Of a stretch of 64,000 nt of DNA, positions 52,357 through 64,000 are shown in pieces. Source of the stretch: Utricularia gibba (taxonomy: Eukaryota; Streptophyta; Magnoliopsida; Lamiales; Lentibulariaceae); the NCBI GenBank assembly GCA_002189035.1, contig NEEC01000013.1:1364001-1428000 (forward strand), written 5' to 3'. A program made the position numbers and the translations under genes. Within the stretch, counting starts at the first letter, position 1. Each line of letters opens with the position of its first letter. The notes beneath the pieces were generated by a model, which was given only the letters and a program-made list of their open reading frames with translations, did no database searches and had not been told where the DNA came from.

Positions 52357-52727
52357 TGGGCTGGCCTTACAAGGAACAGCTTAGGGAAGGTGGTGCAAGA
52401 GGATATGTTGCAGGGATGATTGATTTTACAACGATGATGGACTCATGGAAGCTATTTCACAGCGGCCCTTAAGGTTGCTGTGTACCATATTTCTGATGTT
52501 ACCGTGATTTCCTGATTTTGACATCATTTGTACGAGTCTTCTAGTAGAGGAGGTCTCTGTAATCTAGTTGCATTTACCTGCTTAGTGCTCTCATTTTCAA
52601 TGAGAATACTCGATTAAACCAGCAGCTCTCATTTTCACCACAAAAAGAGTTGATGTATCCATAGCAAATGAAGATTCACAAAACGGGTTACTTAAAGTTT
52701 AATCCCTGTTAGAAGATGCATGAAGTT

Positions 52728-55524
52728 TTAATTCTGTGAAAGGATCACCCCAGCTGCGAAGAGTGCTTCCCTGCCACGTTCCACAATCTCATGGTTCCTG
52801 TTACATGATTAAATATGTCAGTCAGGAAAACATGTAGAAAATGAGACATGGTTCATAAGGGAAACAACAGTAGTTCGGCACAAGGGGTGTTTCTCACGGA
52901 TTTTCTTGTCTCAGGTGAATGAAAGCCCTTGATATGTTTCTACAGACTTCCAATACGTTGTTTTTGACATCCGGTGCAGGTAATCCTTTGGACATGGGGT
53001 TATGCAGAGTTGCTAAATATGCCTGGAAGAATGGATCTAGAGCACATCAGATGAACTCATAGTTCAGGAACTGAACGCATCAGACCTCTCAGTAACATGA
53101 TGAAGAGCACACATTCATTTTAAATGAACGGAACATTCCCAAATGAATAATGATTATAACCTGGAAAGCATAAGACAAGAGCAATTGAACAGTCTCCGAG
53201 CTCAGCTTTCTAAGTATATTCCTTGTGGTTTTAATGTCCAAAAACCACTTCAACACAGTTTCGAAGGTCAGGGTGTTAAGAGACACATTTGACCTCCTTG
53301 TTTGAACTGAGGCCTGAAACAGAAGAAAGCAGAAGCAGTCATTGATTTTAGAGTTCAATGCAGATACTGGGTTCGTTCCTCAACAGATTAAACTGGATAA
53401 ATGGGTCTGAATTTCAGAAAATTTAAAATACCTTGGGGTGGTATTTCTGGAAATACTGTACTATAATTTCAAGTCTTTGTTTACAATCAAAGGCCTGTTC
53501 ATCATCCCCCAGTTAAACATTAATTAATTTCTAAAGCGAGCCAAGTAAATCACGAAAAAAACATCCGGAGCACAAAGAGTAGTAGGAGAGTGATTACATG
53601 AAGAAAAGAACAGAGAAGATCACTATCATAGGTCAGTTCATCCAAAATGATTTCCACAACCGGAGTTCTGCAAGGGGCAGAGTATAAGGGATGGCCCTAT
53701 TTGAACACCAATAGCAATTAAAAGAAGATCTCGAAGGGAACAGGATGAAATGTACCTAAGACGATCAGCCCTGCTGGTCAGACCGTTATCACTAGCATGC
53801 TTCCAAGATGAGTCTAGCTCTATTACCTACTACGTACATGTAATGGTCATAGGATGATCACTTCAAGAGATATCCTATAAAGCATCGTGGATTTAACATA
53901 CCATTATGAAAAGTTTCCTAAGGAAGTTGCAAGTAGACCTTTTCACTTCAGGAAAAGCCAGGAAAACGACTCGATTGTTGTCATTTGGTAGATTTTTCAA
54001 AACGTTTTCAAGGAAGTTAGCCTTTTCAGAAATCAGGGACCAATTAGATAGGTTCGACATGATTGATATGCAGTCCTTCATCAATGTTTTAAAAATTATT
54101 TTCCTTGATCCCTGAAGTAGAACTTTTAAAATGAGCAGAATGGGCAGCAGTAGGGTTGAAATAAGCAAACTTGGAACTCATTGTCCGTAAAATATAGATA
54201 CTTAAGTGAAAGCATACCAGCAGCATGTTTATCAGGGACTCCCTCACCAGGGTCCAATTGAAACTATCTGTAGACAGAACATTTAGTAAAAAGATTCCAA
54301 AAAAGGGTCATTAGAAGGTAAAGATAGTTTACCTCGATAGGCATCATTACGAGGCCAAAAATCACCCTCAAGAACACTGATGAGGTATTGAAATAGTAAT
54401 AATTTCAAGGACTGAAAGAAAAAAAATCGATGTCGAAACACTGCAATGTAAAATATTATTGCATGTAATATACTCACTGCCGTTTCTAATCCATCAGACT
54501 TCAAAACTTTTGTAATTTCAGCAATTTCTTGCACAAGACCTTGAATACCCTGAAGGCAAAGCAAAGTTCCCGCAGTTGAAATATTTCAAGGATTAAGAAA
54601 ATGATCAGTGAAAGAAAAGGAGGGCCTTTGACCCACCGAAAAATCCAAGGAATTCTTTGAATGGTTTTCTGCGTCGCCCTTCTCATTCAAGCTGGCTGAT
54701 CCAAAATTGAAAGGCTTCCAAGCCTGATGCATTTCAAGGATAAGGTGGCCAGCACCAGATCATGAAACTATGCGGAAGATTACCCCTTCATTGAGGAGGT
54801 TCCTAAATAACTGAAGATTACCCCTTCATTCAGAACTATGCTGCAGGTATCTCTTGAGTTGGAAGATGAATTTGATTCATCACTTTTGGATGCAGAAACT
54901 CGAGGGAACCGCTTTTCACATTACCGGAGAGCGAGAGAGAGTTGAGATAAATCAAACAACATATCTGACGTTAAACAACCCCCATGCTTAAAAAAAGCTA
55001 GCTTTACTACCTTGTCCAAATCCATAAGTAGGTCATAACTCTCCACTCCTAGATCAAATGAATCTTCCTCCCTCAGAATATGCAAGATGGCATCATAAAT
55101 ATTTCTGCAACACCAAATATTCCAATAGGGCCTTCGCCATTATATATAAAAAAAAAAAACTTGCAGTGACAACAACAACGCATATACAAAGTAGCCCCAA
55201 GGACGAGTAACACACCCACTGGGACGGTTTCCATTATCCGGAAGAAGAAAAGTAGTTCGAACCGCTTCCAAAAAGGTACGCCCTGAAACAGATGATTAAA
55301 AAGGAAGAAGGAACTTGAAATCACGCGTGACAGAGCATTGAATTGAAATAGCCGGAGTTTCGTTCGGAGCGGAAGAATGACTAACTGTCGTCATTGAGGT
55401 GGTGAGAAGAATTGGAATTAGTGAAACCAGAGTTGTCGAGAATCGCCATTGTATTCTCGTCCAATCCATCTGCAGCGCCGCTGCAGCTGTCCTGCCGCCC
55501 TGATCTTCCCCGCCCGCCCTTCAT
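52728..55524 (-). CDS. SNI1: SNI1-like negative regulator of systemic acquired resistance (SMC5/6-associated)
   Basis: SNI1 represses defence genes and is a SMC5/6-complex subunit in DNA-damage response. Exons 55524-55386, 55282-55216, 55104-55011, about 54911-54637, 54549-54478, 54411-54333, 54267-54218, 54111-53902, 53817-53756, 53667-53598, 53494-53432, 53313-53161, 53022-52898, 52797-52728. Family-like stretches: LDENTMAILD, FLEAVR, IYDAILHILRE, AWKPFNFGSA, GIQGLVQEIAEI, LLLFQYLISVLEGDFWPRND, FNWTLVRESLINMLL, GSRKIIFKTLMKDCISIMSN, RTPVVEIILDELTYD, VQTRRSN, LSSETVQLLLSYAFQ, GREALFAAGVILS. The fourth block is uncertain: the frame entering at RFPRV does not reach EMHQAWKPF without stops, so it hides a small intron, a one-base error, or both. 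Confidence 0.85.
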
Positions 55525-55625
55525 CTTTCCCAACTCCCGCAAATAATCAAACAAACAAACCAAAAATAAAAGCTGTACGTTGGGGAATTTTAAACTGAGA
55601 GGCGTCAATAAAGGAACAAAATATT

Positions 55626-55698
55626 TTCCGTTGCCGGGACTCGAACCCGGGTCTCTCGGGTGAGAGCCGAGTATCCTAACCATCTAGACTACAACGGA
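55626..55698 (-). tRNA. tRNA-Glu (CTC)
   Basis: Minus strand: acceptor TCCGTTG pairs with CAACGGA. D-arm around TCTAGATGGTTAGGATA, anticodon arm CTCGGCTCTCACCCGAG with anticodon CTC, and T-arm CCCGGGTTCGAGTCCCGG. 73 nt with discriminator A, no intron. Confidence 0.96.
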
Positions 55699-55794
55699 GA
55701 TGTTCTTCTAGGAATGAGGATGACATAAAACACATAGTCAAAACTCTGTTTCATCAACTCATGACTGCATATCAAGGCAAAGCACTACCACCCC

Positions 55795-57249
55795 TTAGTC
55801 TGAAACCAGGGCGTCGAGCACAGGATGGAGAGTCTTGCAAACTTGTTCATAAGTCGTCTCCGTAGGGTGAACAGAGTCCCAAAATAGATACTTGGATGCA
55901 TCAACGCAAACTGGAGACCCGGAGTTGCAGAAGAAAGATGCTTCCAGTAAGCCCGATCCACAACATCCAACGCTAACCTTCTCAAAACCTGCACACAAGA
56001 AAGTTTTAAAACACAGGCAGCTACACTAAGAGGCACTTTTAGACCAACGGCTCACCATTCTTGTGGCCAAGGATCATTGCTTCTACTGATTTGTAGATAT
56101 CAAGATACACGAATCGGGATTCCGGTCTCCTCAGTCGAATCTGCAGTGAGCTCAGCTCGTTTTGCAGCATCTGGTTGTAGTTTCTAGCCAGGGTACAGAA
56201 GCTCTCAATGCAGCCACGTTTGTTTAGTGGATCATCCGAGTAGCGAGTTATGACGAAGGGCACGCAACCCATCGGCGGCAGCCCCGCGACTCCTATCCTG
56301 TTTGCACCTTCATCGACCAGTCCCTGGAAAGCAGTGGCATGCAAGAAGAAAAGAACTGATCTTTTAAAGGATCTAGAATTTCTCCAAACACCTTCAGTGC
56401 ACGCTAGAAAACGAAAATGGATTAACGAACCTGGATGAATAGCCGGGAATTTTCTAGCAAGAAACTTGCGTAACCTAGAACGGTGTATCTCTGTCTCCTA
56501 ATCGGGATCGTGAAGTAATTGACGACGAAATCATTCGTGCCAGCGCTGACAATAAACACCGCCTCGCTGATCAATTCTCTGGTTTTCTCCGCTCCAATGG
56601 ATGCTTCCAGTACCCGTTTGTAATCTCTGAAGTGATTCAGCTGCTCCGTGAGAGCGATCACATTCTGTCGATCAAACGAAAAACATGGAATGGAATCTGA
56701 TACTTGGAGAAAAAACCGAAACTTGAACTTGGGAAGAAACCAGACACTTATACTCGGCGTTAGAGGGTCAAATCCGGATCCGGCGGAGGCAAAGCTGACG
56801 CCGGTGATGAGCTCCTCGAGGCTGAGGCTGGGGTCCAGATATGGAGGTACGTAGTCCTTAACCCCCAGGTACTCCGCTGCAAAATCATTCATTAGCCCTT
56901 AATTACAGTCATTAAACATGAAATAACCGCGGTTCATTTTCCTTTTGTGTGAAATAAGTGAATAAGATTTTTCACATTCTTCTCTGTGACGCGGTTCTCA
57001 TTTCTCACCGATGAAGTCCGTCGGGAGACGGCCGTTGGTGAACCTTCCGGTGGCAGTGTGGTTAACAAAATCCTTTCCGTACGGCCAGAAGTTGCTCTTA
57101 AACGCCGTCAAAATGTAGTTGTTGTTCCCAGGATCCACCGTGGAGTCGCCGAATACCAGAATCGCCGGCGTTGAAGCGAATACGGGCACGACGACGAAAA
57201 GCATACAGCACAGCAAAAAGCAGGTGGGGTGTTTGGGTTCCGGGAGCAT
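55795..57249 (-). CDS. GDSL esterase/lipase (intact catalytic Ser)
   Basis: Secreted SGNH hydrolase of the plant GDSL family; substrate unknown. Exons 57249-57009, 56876-56746, 56664-56431, 56323-56056, 55988-55795; 355 residues. A signal peptide (about residues 10-26) is followed by [15 protein letters not shown] with Ser36 as nucleophile, [81 protein letters not shown] and FWDSVHPT (Asp/His). Exon lengths (131 and 234 nt for exons 2 and 3) and all phases equal those of the plus-strand gene at 48723, so the two are duplicates in inverted orientation. The donor of exon 2 (AGT/GTCTGG) is a weak match. Confidence 0.94.
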
Positions 57250-58106
57250 TTTCCTTGGCGACGCTGTGGAGTCTGGATCAAGACAAACGGATACTGAGCG
57301 AGTCTCAGGCCCAAGCGATGGCGAATTCATTGGGTAACTAAATAATGCTCCAGAATTCCAGACTATGGACAGATATTTTCCCCCGCACCCGAGGTTAGCT
57401 TCTATCGTTTTGAAATTCGTGCACGTTTCAATATTTAAATATGGAATATCCGGGGTTTGATGAAGATACCGTAGCAGAGACTCCCCCGTTCGCCGTAGCT
57501 GCCGTTCAGAAGACACTGTGCATTCTCCGGGATCTCATCAGCAATTTTTGTGAACAGTGAACAACTCTTATTTGCATATGGAATGCGAAGTTACCATATG
57601 AACGTTCATCATTTTGAGAAGTACATTATTCTAATCTGTAGTGGCACGCTGACATATACCTTCTACATGAACAGCCTTGGTGGGAGTTGAATGAGGCATG
57701 GCGATGGATAAGCCTTTCTTGCAGCAAAGTTGAGAATGAGACGCCATTTCTCAAAATGAGCTTTGTAAGTCATCTGTTTTTACTGCTCACGCTTCTATAT
57801 CGCATCACTGGAGATTGCATCTAAGCTTCAACGAACTTACAATTGTTGCTTCTCTGACCGGCAATGTTTCTAGAGCCGTTCAGATGCTATCGGAAACGGT
57901 TGAAAAAGCCAGAGCTTGATTACTTTTCACCATCACCAGGATGCACCAAGAGTTCTTCAGATGATAAAGATGGTTTACACTGAAAATGCATTGGCGATGT
58001 GTTTCCCCAATGAAATGTCACATTTACAAATAATCTTCATTTATTCATACAAAACAATCAAGGTTTAGGCTACTGTGAGTTACAGGCCGGGGAATCCTGA
58101 AGTCAC
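57250..58106. other. Intergenic region between GDSL and Nudix genes
   Basis: Promoter side of the GDSL gene and 3' side of the Nudix gene. No gene or repeat recognised. Confidence 0.45.
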
Positions 58107-59604
<1,498 letters not shown>

Positions 59605-59776
59605 TTACAGACACCCCTCCATTTGTCATCAACACCGAATTCTCAAGCATGAAAATCCCATAAATAAATACAGTTTTTTTTATTGAAACCGGTGCGTTGA
59701 TGTCATCTGAATTCAAGATCGAAAAAAAAAAAAATTACGCCATTACACTGTCGAATCCAAATTAGCAGAACTCAGT

Positions 59777-61312
59777 CTAATACAAGTGAGTAGGAGAGTA
59801 GGTGAGCGGCGGCGAAGCAAACGTTCCCTGAAGCAAACCGGCGGCGATGTGACGGTAAGCCGCCTCCGTGAGGTGGATGCCGTCCCAATTCATATACTTA
59901 GTGGGATCTACGCACGCCTTGGAGCCCTCGTGCCCGCATCTTGCTGAGGTGTTGAAGTTGTAGGGGCCTCCACCCCCACAGCATGCTACTAATGACCCCT
60001 CAGTAAATCCTAAATCAACGAACAGAAATGGGGCCAAATTATTGCGGTAGATATTTTGTTTACCCAAGTAAAAGTAAATAGTAAATTAAATTGACTTTTT
60101 TTAATTATGTTCTAGAAGTTTCTGGTGGACGCACCGTAATGTTTGGGAGCGTGGAAAAGTCTCTTGGCAGCACCGAAATAGTCGGCGTAGGTGATCCTGG
60201 CGTAGGGATACTTTTCCCTCAACTTTTCCAACGCAAGCTTCAGCTGAGAATTATGGAACCTGGAGAAATCATTGTGAGCCGTAAGGCACCCGTGCCGATC
60301 ATACGCCGCCGTATCGGGAGTTCTGTAAAGTGTCAGATACAGAGCGCTGCATCCGATCGGAAAATTCCCCGCCACCATAAGTTCTCTCGCGCCTTCCTCA
60401 ATCAAAACCTGTGGTGAATGTTCACAGCATTGAGAATCAATTACGAAATCCGTGACCTAGGGCGCTAGAGCTTACGGAGGCAGTGGTGACGATTGAATTA
60501 ACCACCAGCGGTACCATTGCTTGAGCATCGGAAATCCTACCGCCGACGAAGAAAGGGTAATTGAAATCGTTGCCGCCGATTTCTCCGACGAGAAACAACG
60601 ATTTCTTGAAATAATCGTCGCATTCTGTAGAGAATCAAATCGCGTGAAATTGAATGTGCTTGGAATCTGATTTGATCCTTGTAGATCTGCTTACCTTGCT
60701 TGGTGGAACAGAGACTGGATTTGAGTTTCTTGAACCACTGGAGCTGGACACTGAGTGAATCGTTCGTCCATAAGAGCTGGCCGATTTTCCTGTCGTAGAA
60801 GAACTGTGCGTCCAGTGCGGTAGCGCCGGCGACGGCGAAATTGGCTCCGTGCTTAAACTTTTCCGCGTTGTTTTCGCCGGACAAGTACGGCGGAAGCAAC
60901 GGCAATCCATATGCCTCCGCTGCAAATGTAATAATGAGACAATTATGAACAACGACTTTAGTCGAAAACATGCCACGTCACCTTAATTACACCTGCATTT
61001 TTTCCTTATTAGAAACAAGAAACCACAAATGTGTACTTTCCTTCCTTAAAAAACAAACAAAACACCCCTCTATCCTGCCGTACCGATGAAGTCGACGATG
61101 AGCCGGCCGTCGGAGCACCGCCCGGTAGCACGATGAAAGAACGTTTCACCGTAAGGCAGTTTCGCGATCACCGGAAACCTGACCGCCGACCCTGATAGAA
61201 GAAAGTTTCCGGTGTCCGCCAGCGAATCACCGAAGCTGAAAATGGATTCATACTGGGAGCAGACGGTCCCCAGAAAGGCAAAGAGCAGAGCTGAAATGAG
61301 CACCACCTTCAT
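59777..61312 (-). CDS. GDSL esterase/lipase, second subfamily
   Basis: Secreted SGNH hydrolase. Exons 61312-61084, 60919-60695, 60624-60476, 60408-60135, 60009-59777; 369 residues. Signal peptide [19 protein letters not shown], then [16 protein letters not shown] with Ser30, [32 protein letters not shown], the [17 protein letters not shown] motif of this clade, [14 protein letters not shown] (block III), [12 protein letters not shown], and [12 protein letters not shown] (Asp/His). Exon lengths and motifs differ from the other two GDSL genes here, so it is a different subfamily (At1g28580-like acetylajmaline-esterase-type group) rather than a recent duplicate. Confidence 0.94.
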
Positions 61313-63540
61313 GGAATCCAGGCCACACTCAAACATCACAGTGGGATGAGACGTTCTAAATATGAGGTAAAATGAGACAACATAATCGAGCGCTATAAAG
61401 AATCCGACCGGGGGCCACCGCGGGTTCGGATGAATTAACTCACGGCAATCATCTGAAAAAGCTGACATTGAATGTCTCCGCTCGTCGGCGTCGGTGGCCG
61501 AAATGATCACCCCCCCCCCCCCGAGCCACATGGTGGGATCGGGTTAAAGTGAAAGACTTTAAATTAACCACAAAAAACAATCACTATTATTTCATATTAT
61601 ATATGTATGTAATGATTTCAATGCATTTTTCGATCCAATTATATCATAATCCATCATCTTTTTACACATTTAGTCAATAGTTTCGTGTTTTTCTAATATT
61701 TTATATATTGTAAAAAATATGAGATTGACTAGATTTACCACCTAAATCTTGTACAAAACGATTTACCTGAGCATGGTGTAAAAATCTTTGATATGAATTC
61801 TAAAATTTAAATATGTTTAACCTGAGGTAATTTCAAGATGGATTACCACTTGGGAAATCCTTAGACAAATATAGTAAAAACGTAAAATAGTAAAAATTGA
61901 ATGTCTAAAATGGATAATACTTGAATTTTTCTATTTTAAGTTTTTTATTTAATTGAACTTAATGTAATTTTGAATTTAATTCATGATTCAAAAATATTTA
62001 TATTTAGCCTAAAAATAAAGTGAATGTAAAATAGATTATTTATTGAAAATTTTTCTATATCATCTAATTTTTGGGTATATTAGAAAATGATTATTCATCA
62101 AGAATTATATAAGAAAATAACAATCATACGTATAATATTTTGCCTTGCTGTATATGAAAGAAAGTTACCGTGCCAACTTTTCTAAATGAGGCACTAATTT
62201 TTAGCTAATTAATCGTACTTGTCATGTTTAAGATACAAAATATGGCTATTTTTATTGTAAAAATTATGAATTATATTTACATAATGCATTTATTAGCCAC
62301 TATTTTTTAACATTTCTACTTACAAAGTTGATCTCTCATGTTTCATTCAACCTAATTCACATGTCATATGATGGAAACTAATCAGATGTTTCAAAAACTA
62401 CACCTCATCCTACAAGGGTCTATAACTATTACATGGAGAAAGACACGTGGGGCAATAACCGCATCCAACTACTGACCTGGTGTAATGCACCAATGTGAAT
62501 AATTGAGTCAGTGTGTGATGACACTGAGTCATGGGGAAAACAGTAATTGTTTAGATTATTTTTTTGGAAAAAAAATAAAATATGACAGAGAAGAAGTGGT
62601 CGCTGTAATAAATAAAAAGCCGCAATATTAGTTGTGCGTCCATCTCATACTCAATTATCATTTTTCAATTTTAACTAAAAGAGAAAATTACTAAAATAAT
62701 CTCTACTATTTATCTAAATATCATAATTGATTCATATAAATATTTTTTTAACAATTATTGTTTCAGAAGCATTCATAATTGGTTCATATTATTTAAAAAT
62801 CGGACAAAAATACTCCTATTTTTTTTATACAAATGATATGATTGATCCTCAACGCCAACGGTAAATGTGACTCGTCCTTGCAATCGCCACCCGGTTGCTC
62901 ATCGTCCATTGCCCATGCTCGTTCAATCGAAAAAAAATGAGAACTAATTTTATCAAATTATAAAATAATATGGATTAAATATATCCAGTATTTAAATTTT
63001 TAGGGATCAATTATAATTGGTATTTAAAATATAAGGACAAAATATTATTGAATACAAATAAATTAGAGATTAAATATGATCGATATGTCAAAATGTTGAA
63101 ACTAAATATATTTAGTACGTCAAAATGTGAAGACTAAATACAGTAATAAAGATAAATTATATTATTTTCATTAAATATTAGAGACTAATTGTTATAATTT
63201 TCATTAAATTATTATTAGAATAAATAATCTTACATTAGAAAATAAAAATATAATAATCAAGTATATAAAAAATTATGAATTACTAATAATTGATTTAGTC
63301 TAATATTTTTTAATGTGATTTATATTTTTGTATACTTGGATTTCACTTGATCTCACCCTATAAATCAGATCTTGAATTTCAAAAAATATAAATATTGGGT
63401 ATGAACGCGAGTATTACCTTTAATTAAAATAAAAATATATCTGCTTGAGGTGAGAGGCAAATTCCCGGGAGCCGGTTGGCCCAAGAGGTAAAACATGGAA
63501 TCGGACGCCCGGTTGGAAAACGAAGAAAAAAGGGGGAAAA
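61313..63540. other. AT-rich intergenic region
   Basis: No supported gene. Contains a 13-base C run at 61510-61522, a long AT-rich stretch, and repeat A copy 3. The last 150 bases are probably the promoter and leader of the Lin0512-family gene. Confidence 0.5.
63210..63340. repeat. Dispersed repeat A, copy 3
   Basis: Contains CTTACATTAGAAAATAAAAA, AATCAAGTATATAAAAAATT and TAATATTTTTTAATGTGATT, the same order as at 32350-32490 and, for the first two blocks, 1898-1992. Confidence 0.55.
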
Positions 63541-63923
63541 ATGGAGTCTTTATCGGCTTCAAGATACTGTGTGAACCCCCTGCCGGTTTCTTTACCTGGT
63601 TCTGTCGATTCATTTTCCGTTTCCTTTCCATTCAGTCGTGGTAAACTAGTATTTCAATCGCTCCGTCGAGTTGCGAATTCAATGGCGGCTGAGCAGATCC
63701 CAGCAAGGACTGTTGCTTCTGTGCCGGATTCTTCGATGAAGCTTTTGTTTGTTGAGATGGGCGTCGGTTATGATCAACATGGGTACCCTCTATTTTTTAT
63801 GTTTTTTTTGGTAGATGATTACGGGGCTTAGGAATGGGTTAAACAGACAGGATATAACTTCGGCAGCAATGAGGGCTTGTAGAGACGCCATTTCTTCCAA
63901 CTCCATCCCTGCTTTCAGGAGAG
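63541..63923 (+). CDS. Lin0512-family protein, 5' part (runs off the window)
   Basis: Two exons seen: 63541-63782 and 63847-63923; the next donor (GAG/GTATTT) is present and the rest lies beyond the window. The N-terminus is Ser/Arg-rich and could be an organelle-targeting sequence. The conserved core starts at SMKLLFVEMGVGYDQHGQDI, then TSAAMRACRDAISSNSIPAF, which matches the small conserved family annotated as Lin0512 in bacteria and plants. The function of the family is unknown. The CAT GG/A CAG junction restores GYDQHGQDIT, supporting the splice model. Confidence 0.8.
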
Positions 63924-64000
63924 GTATTTTCTTAGTATTCTTATTGTGTTTGTATTGTTGCTCATTCGCGATGCTTGAATTTGTCCCATGAGCGCGCTTT

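Overview
The window is nuclear DNA from a flowering plant, most likely a eudicot. Short GT-AG introns interrupt nearly every gene, intergenic DNA is very AT-rich, and the gene content is plant-specific: AUX/IAA, WOX9, ALE2 receptor kinase, nuclear psaE with a transit peptide, SNI1, VAMP72 and TRM proteins. I could reconstruct exon by exon about 20 protein genes, one clear pseudogene and two tRNA genes. There is no operon logic; neighbours are mostly functionally unrelated.

Layout. 0-1 kb: RPL23 (uL14) on minus with a telo-box/site II promoter. 1-4 kb: AT-rich intergenic DNA with repeats and a G-quadruplex motif. 4.3-5.5 kb: AUX/IAA (plus). 6.1-9.0 kb: WDR26 homolog (minus). 10.6-14.0 kb: ALE2-type receptor kinase (plus). 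15.1-15.6 kb: psaE (minus) with paired G-boxes. 16-22 kb: gene-poor, with orphan exon-like blocks and a 600-bp foldback element. 22.7-25.6 kb: TRM-family gene (plus). 27.4-27.8 kb: small glycine-rich cell wall protein (minus). 29.2-31.7 kb: pectate lyase (minus). 33.2-34.7 kb: alcohol-dehydrogenase-like pseudogene. 35.5-37.2 kb: Alba/RGG protein (plus). 37.6-37.8 kb: five 50-bp tandem repeats. 38.5-39.6 kb: SDI/POLLENLESS3-like TPR protein (plus). 39.9-41.4 kb: VAMP72 (minus). 41.9 kb: intron-containing tRNA-Met. 42.3-43.6 kb: OPA3-like (plus). 44.9-46.5 kb: WOX9-like (minus). 48.7-61.3 kb: three GDSL esterase/lipase genes interleaved with DTD (plus), SNI1 (minus), tRNA-Glu (minus) and a Nudix hydrolase (minus). 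63.5 kb to the edge: first exons of a Lin0512-family gene.

Most notable: (1) the GDSL gene at 48.7 kb has Ala in place of the nucleophilic Ser, while its inverted paralog at 55.8 kb has the same exon design and an intact Ser. (2) Four otherwise conserved genes (AUX/IAA, Alba, SDI-like, VAMP72) each need exactly one extra base at or next to a short G/C run to stay in frame, which points to consensus errors rather than four pseudogenes. (3) RPL23 carries a good GC-AG intron. (4) The VAMP72 tail is made from a 23-bp duplicated copy of its own membrane-flanking codons read in another frame. I saw no phage, CRISPR or gene-cluster-like novel system.
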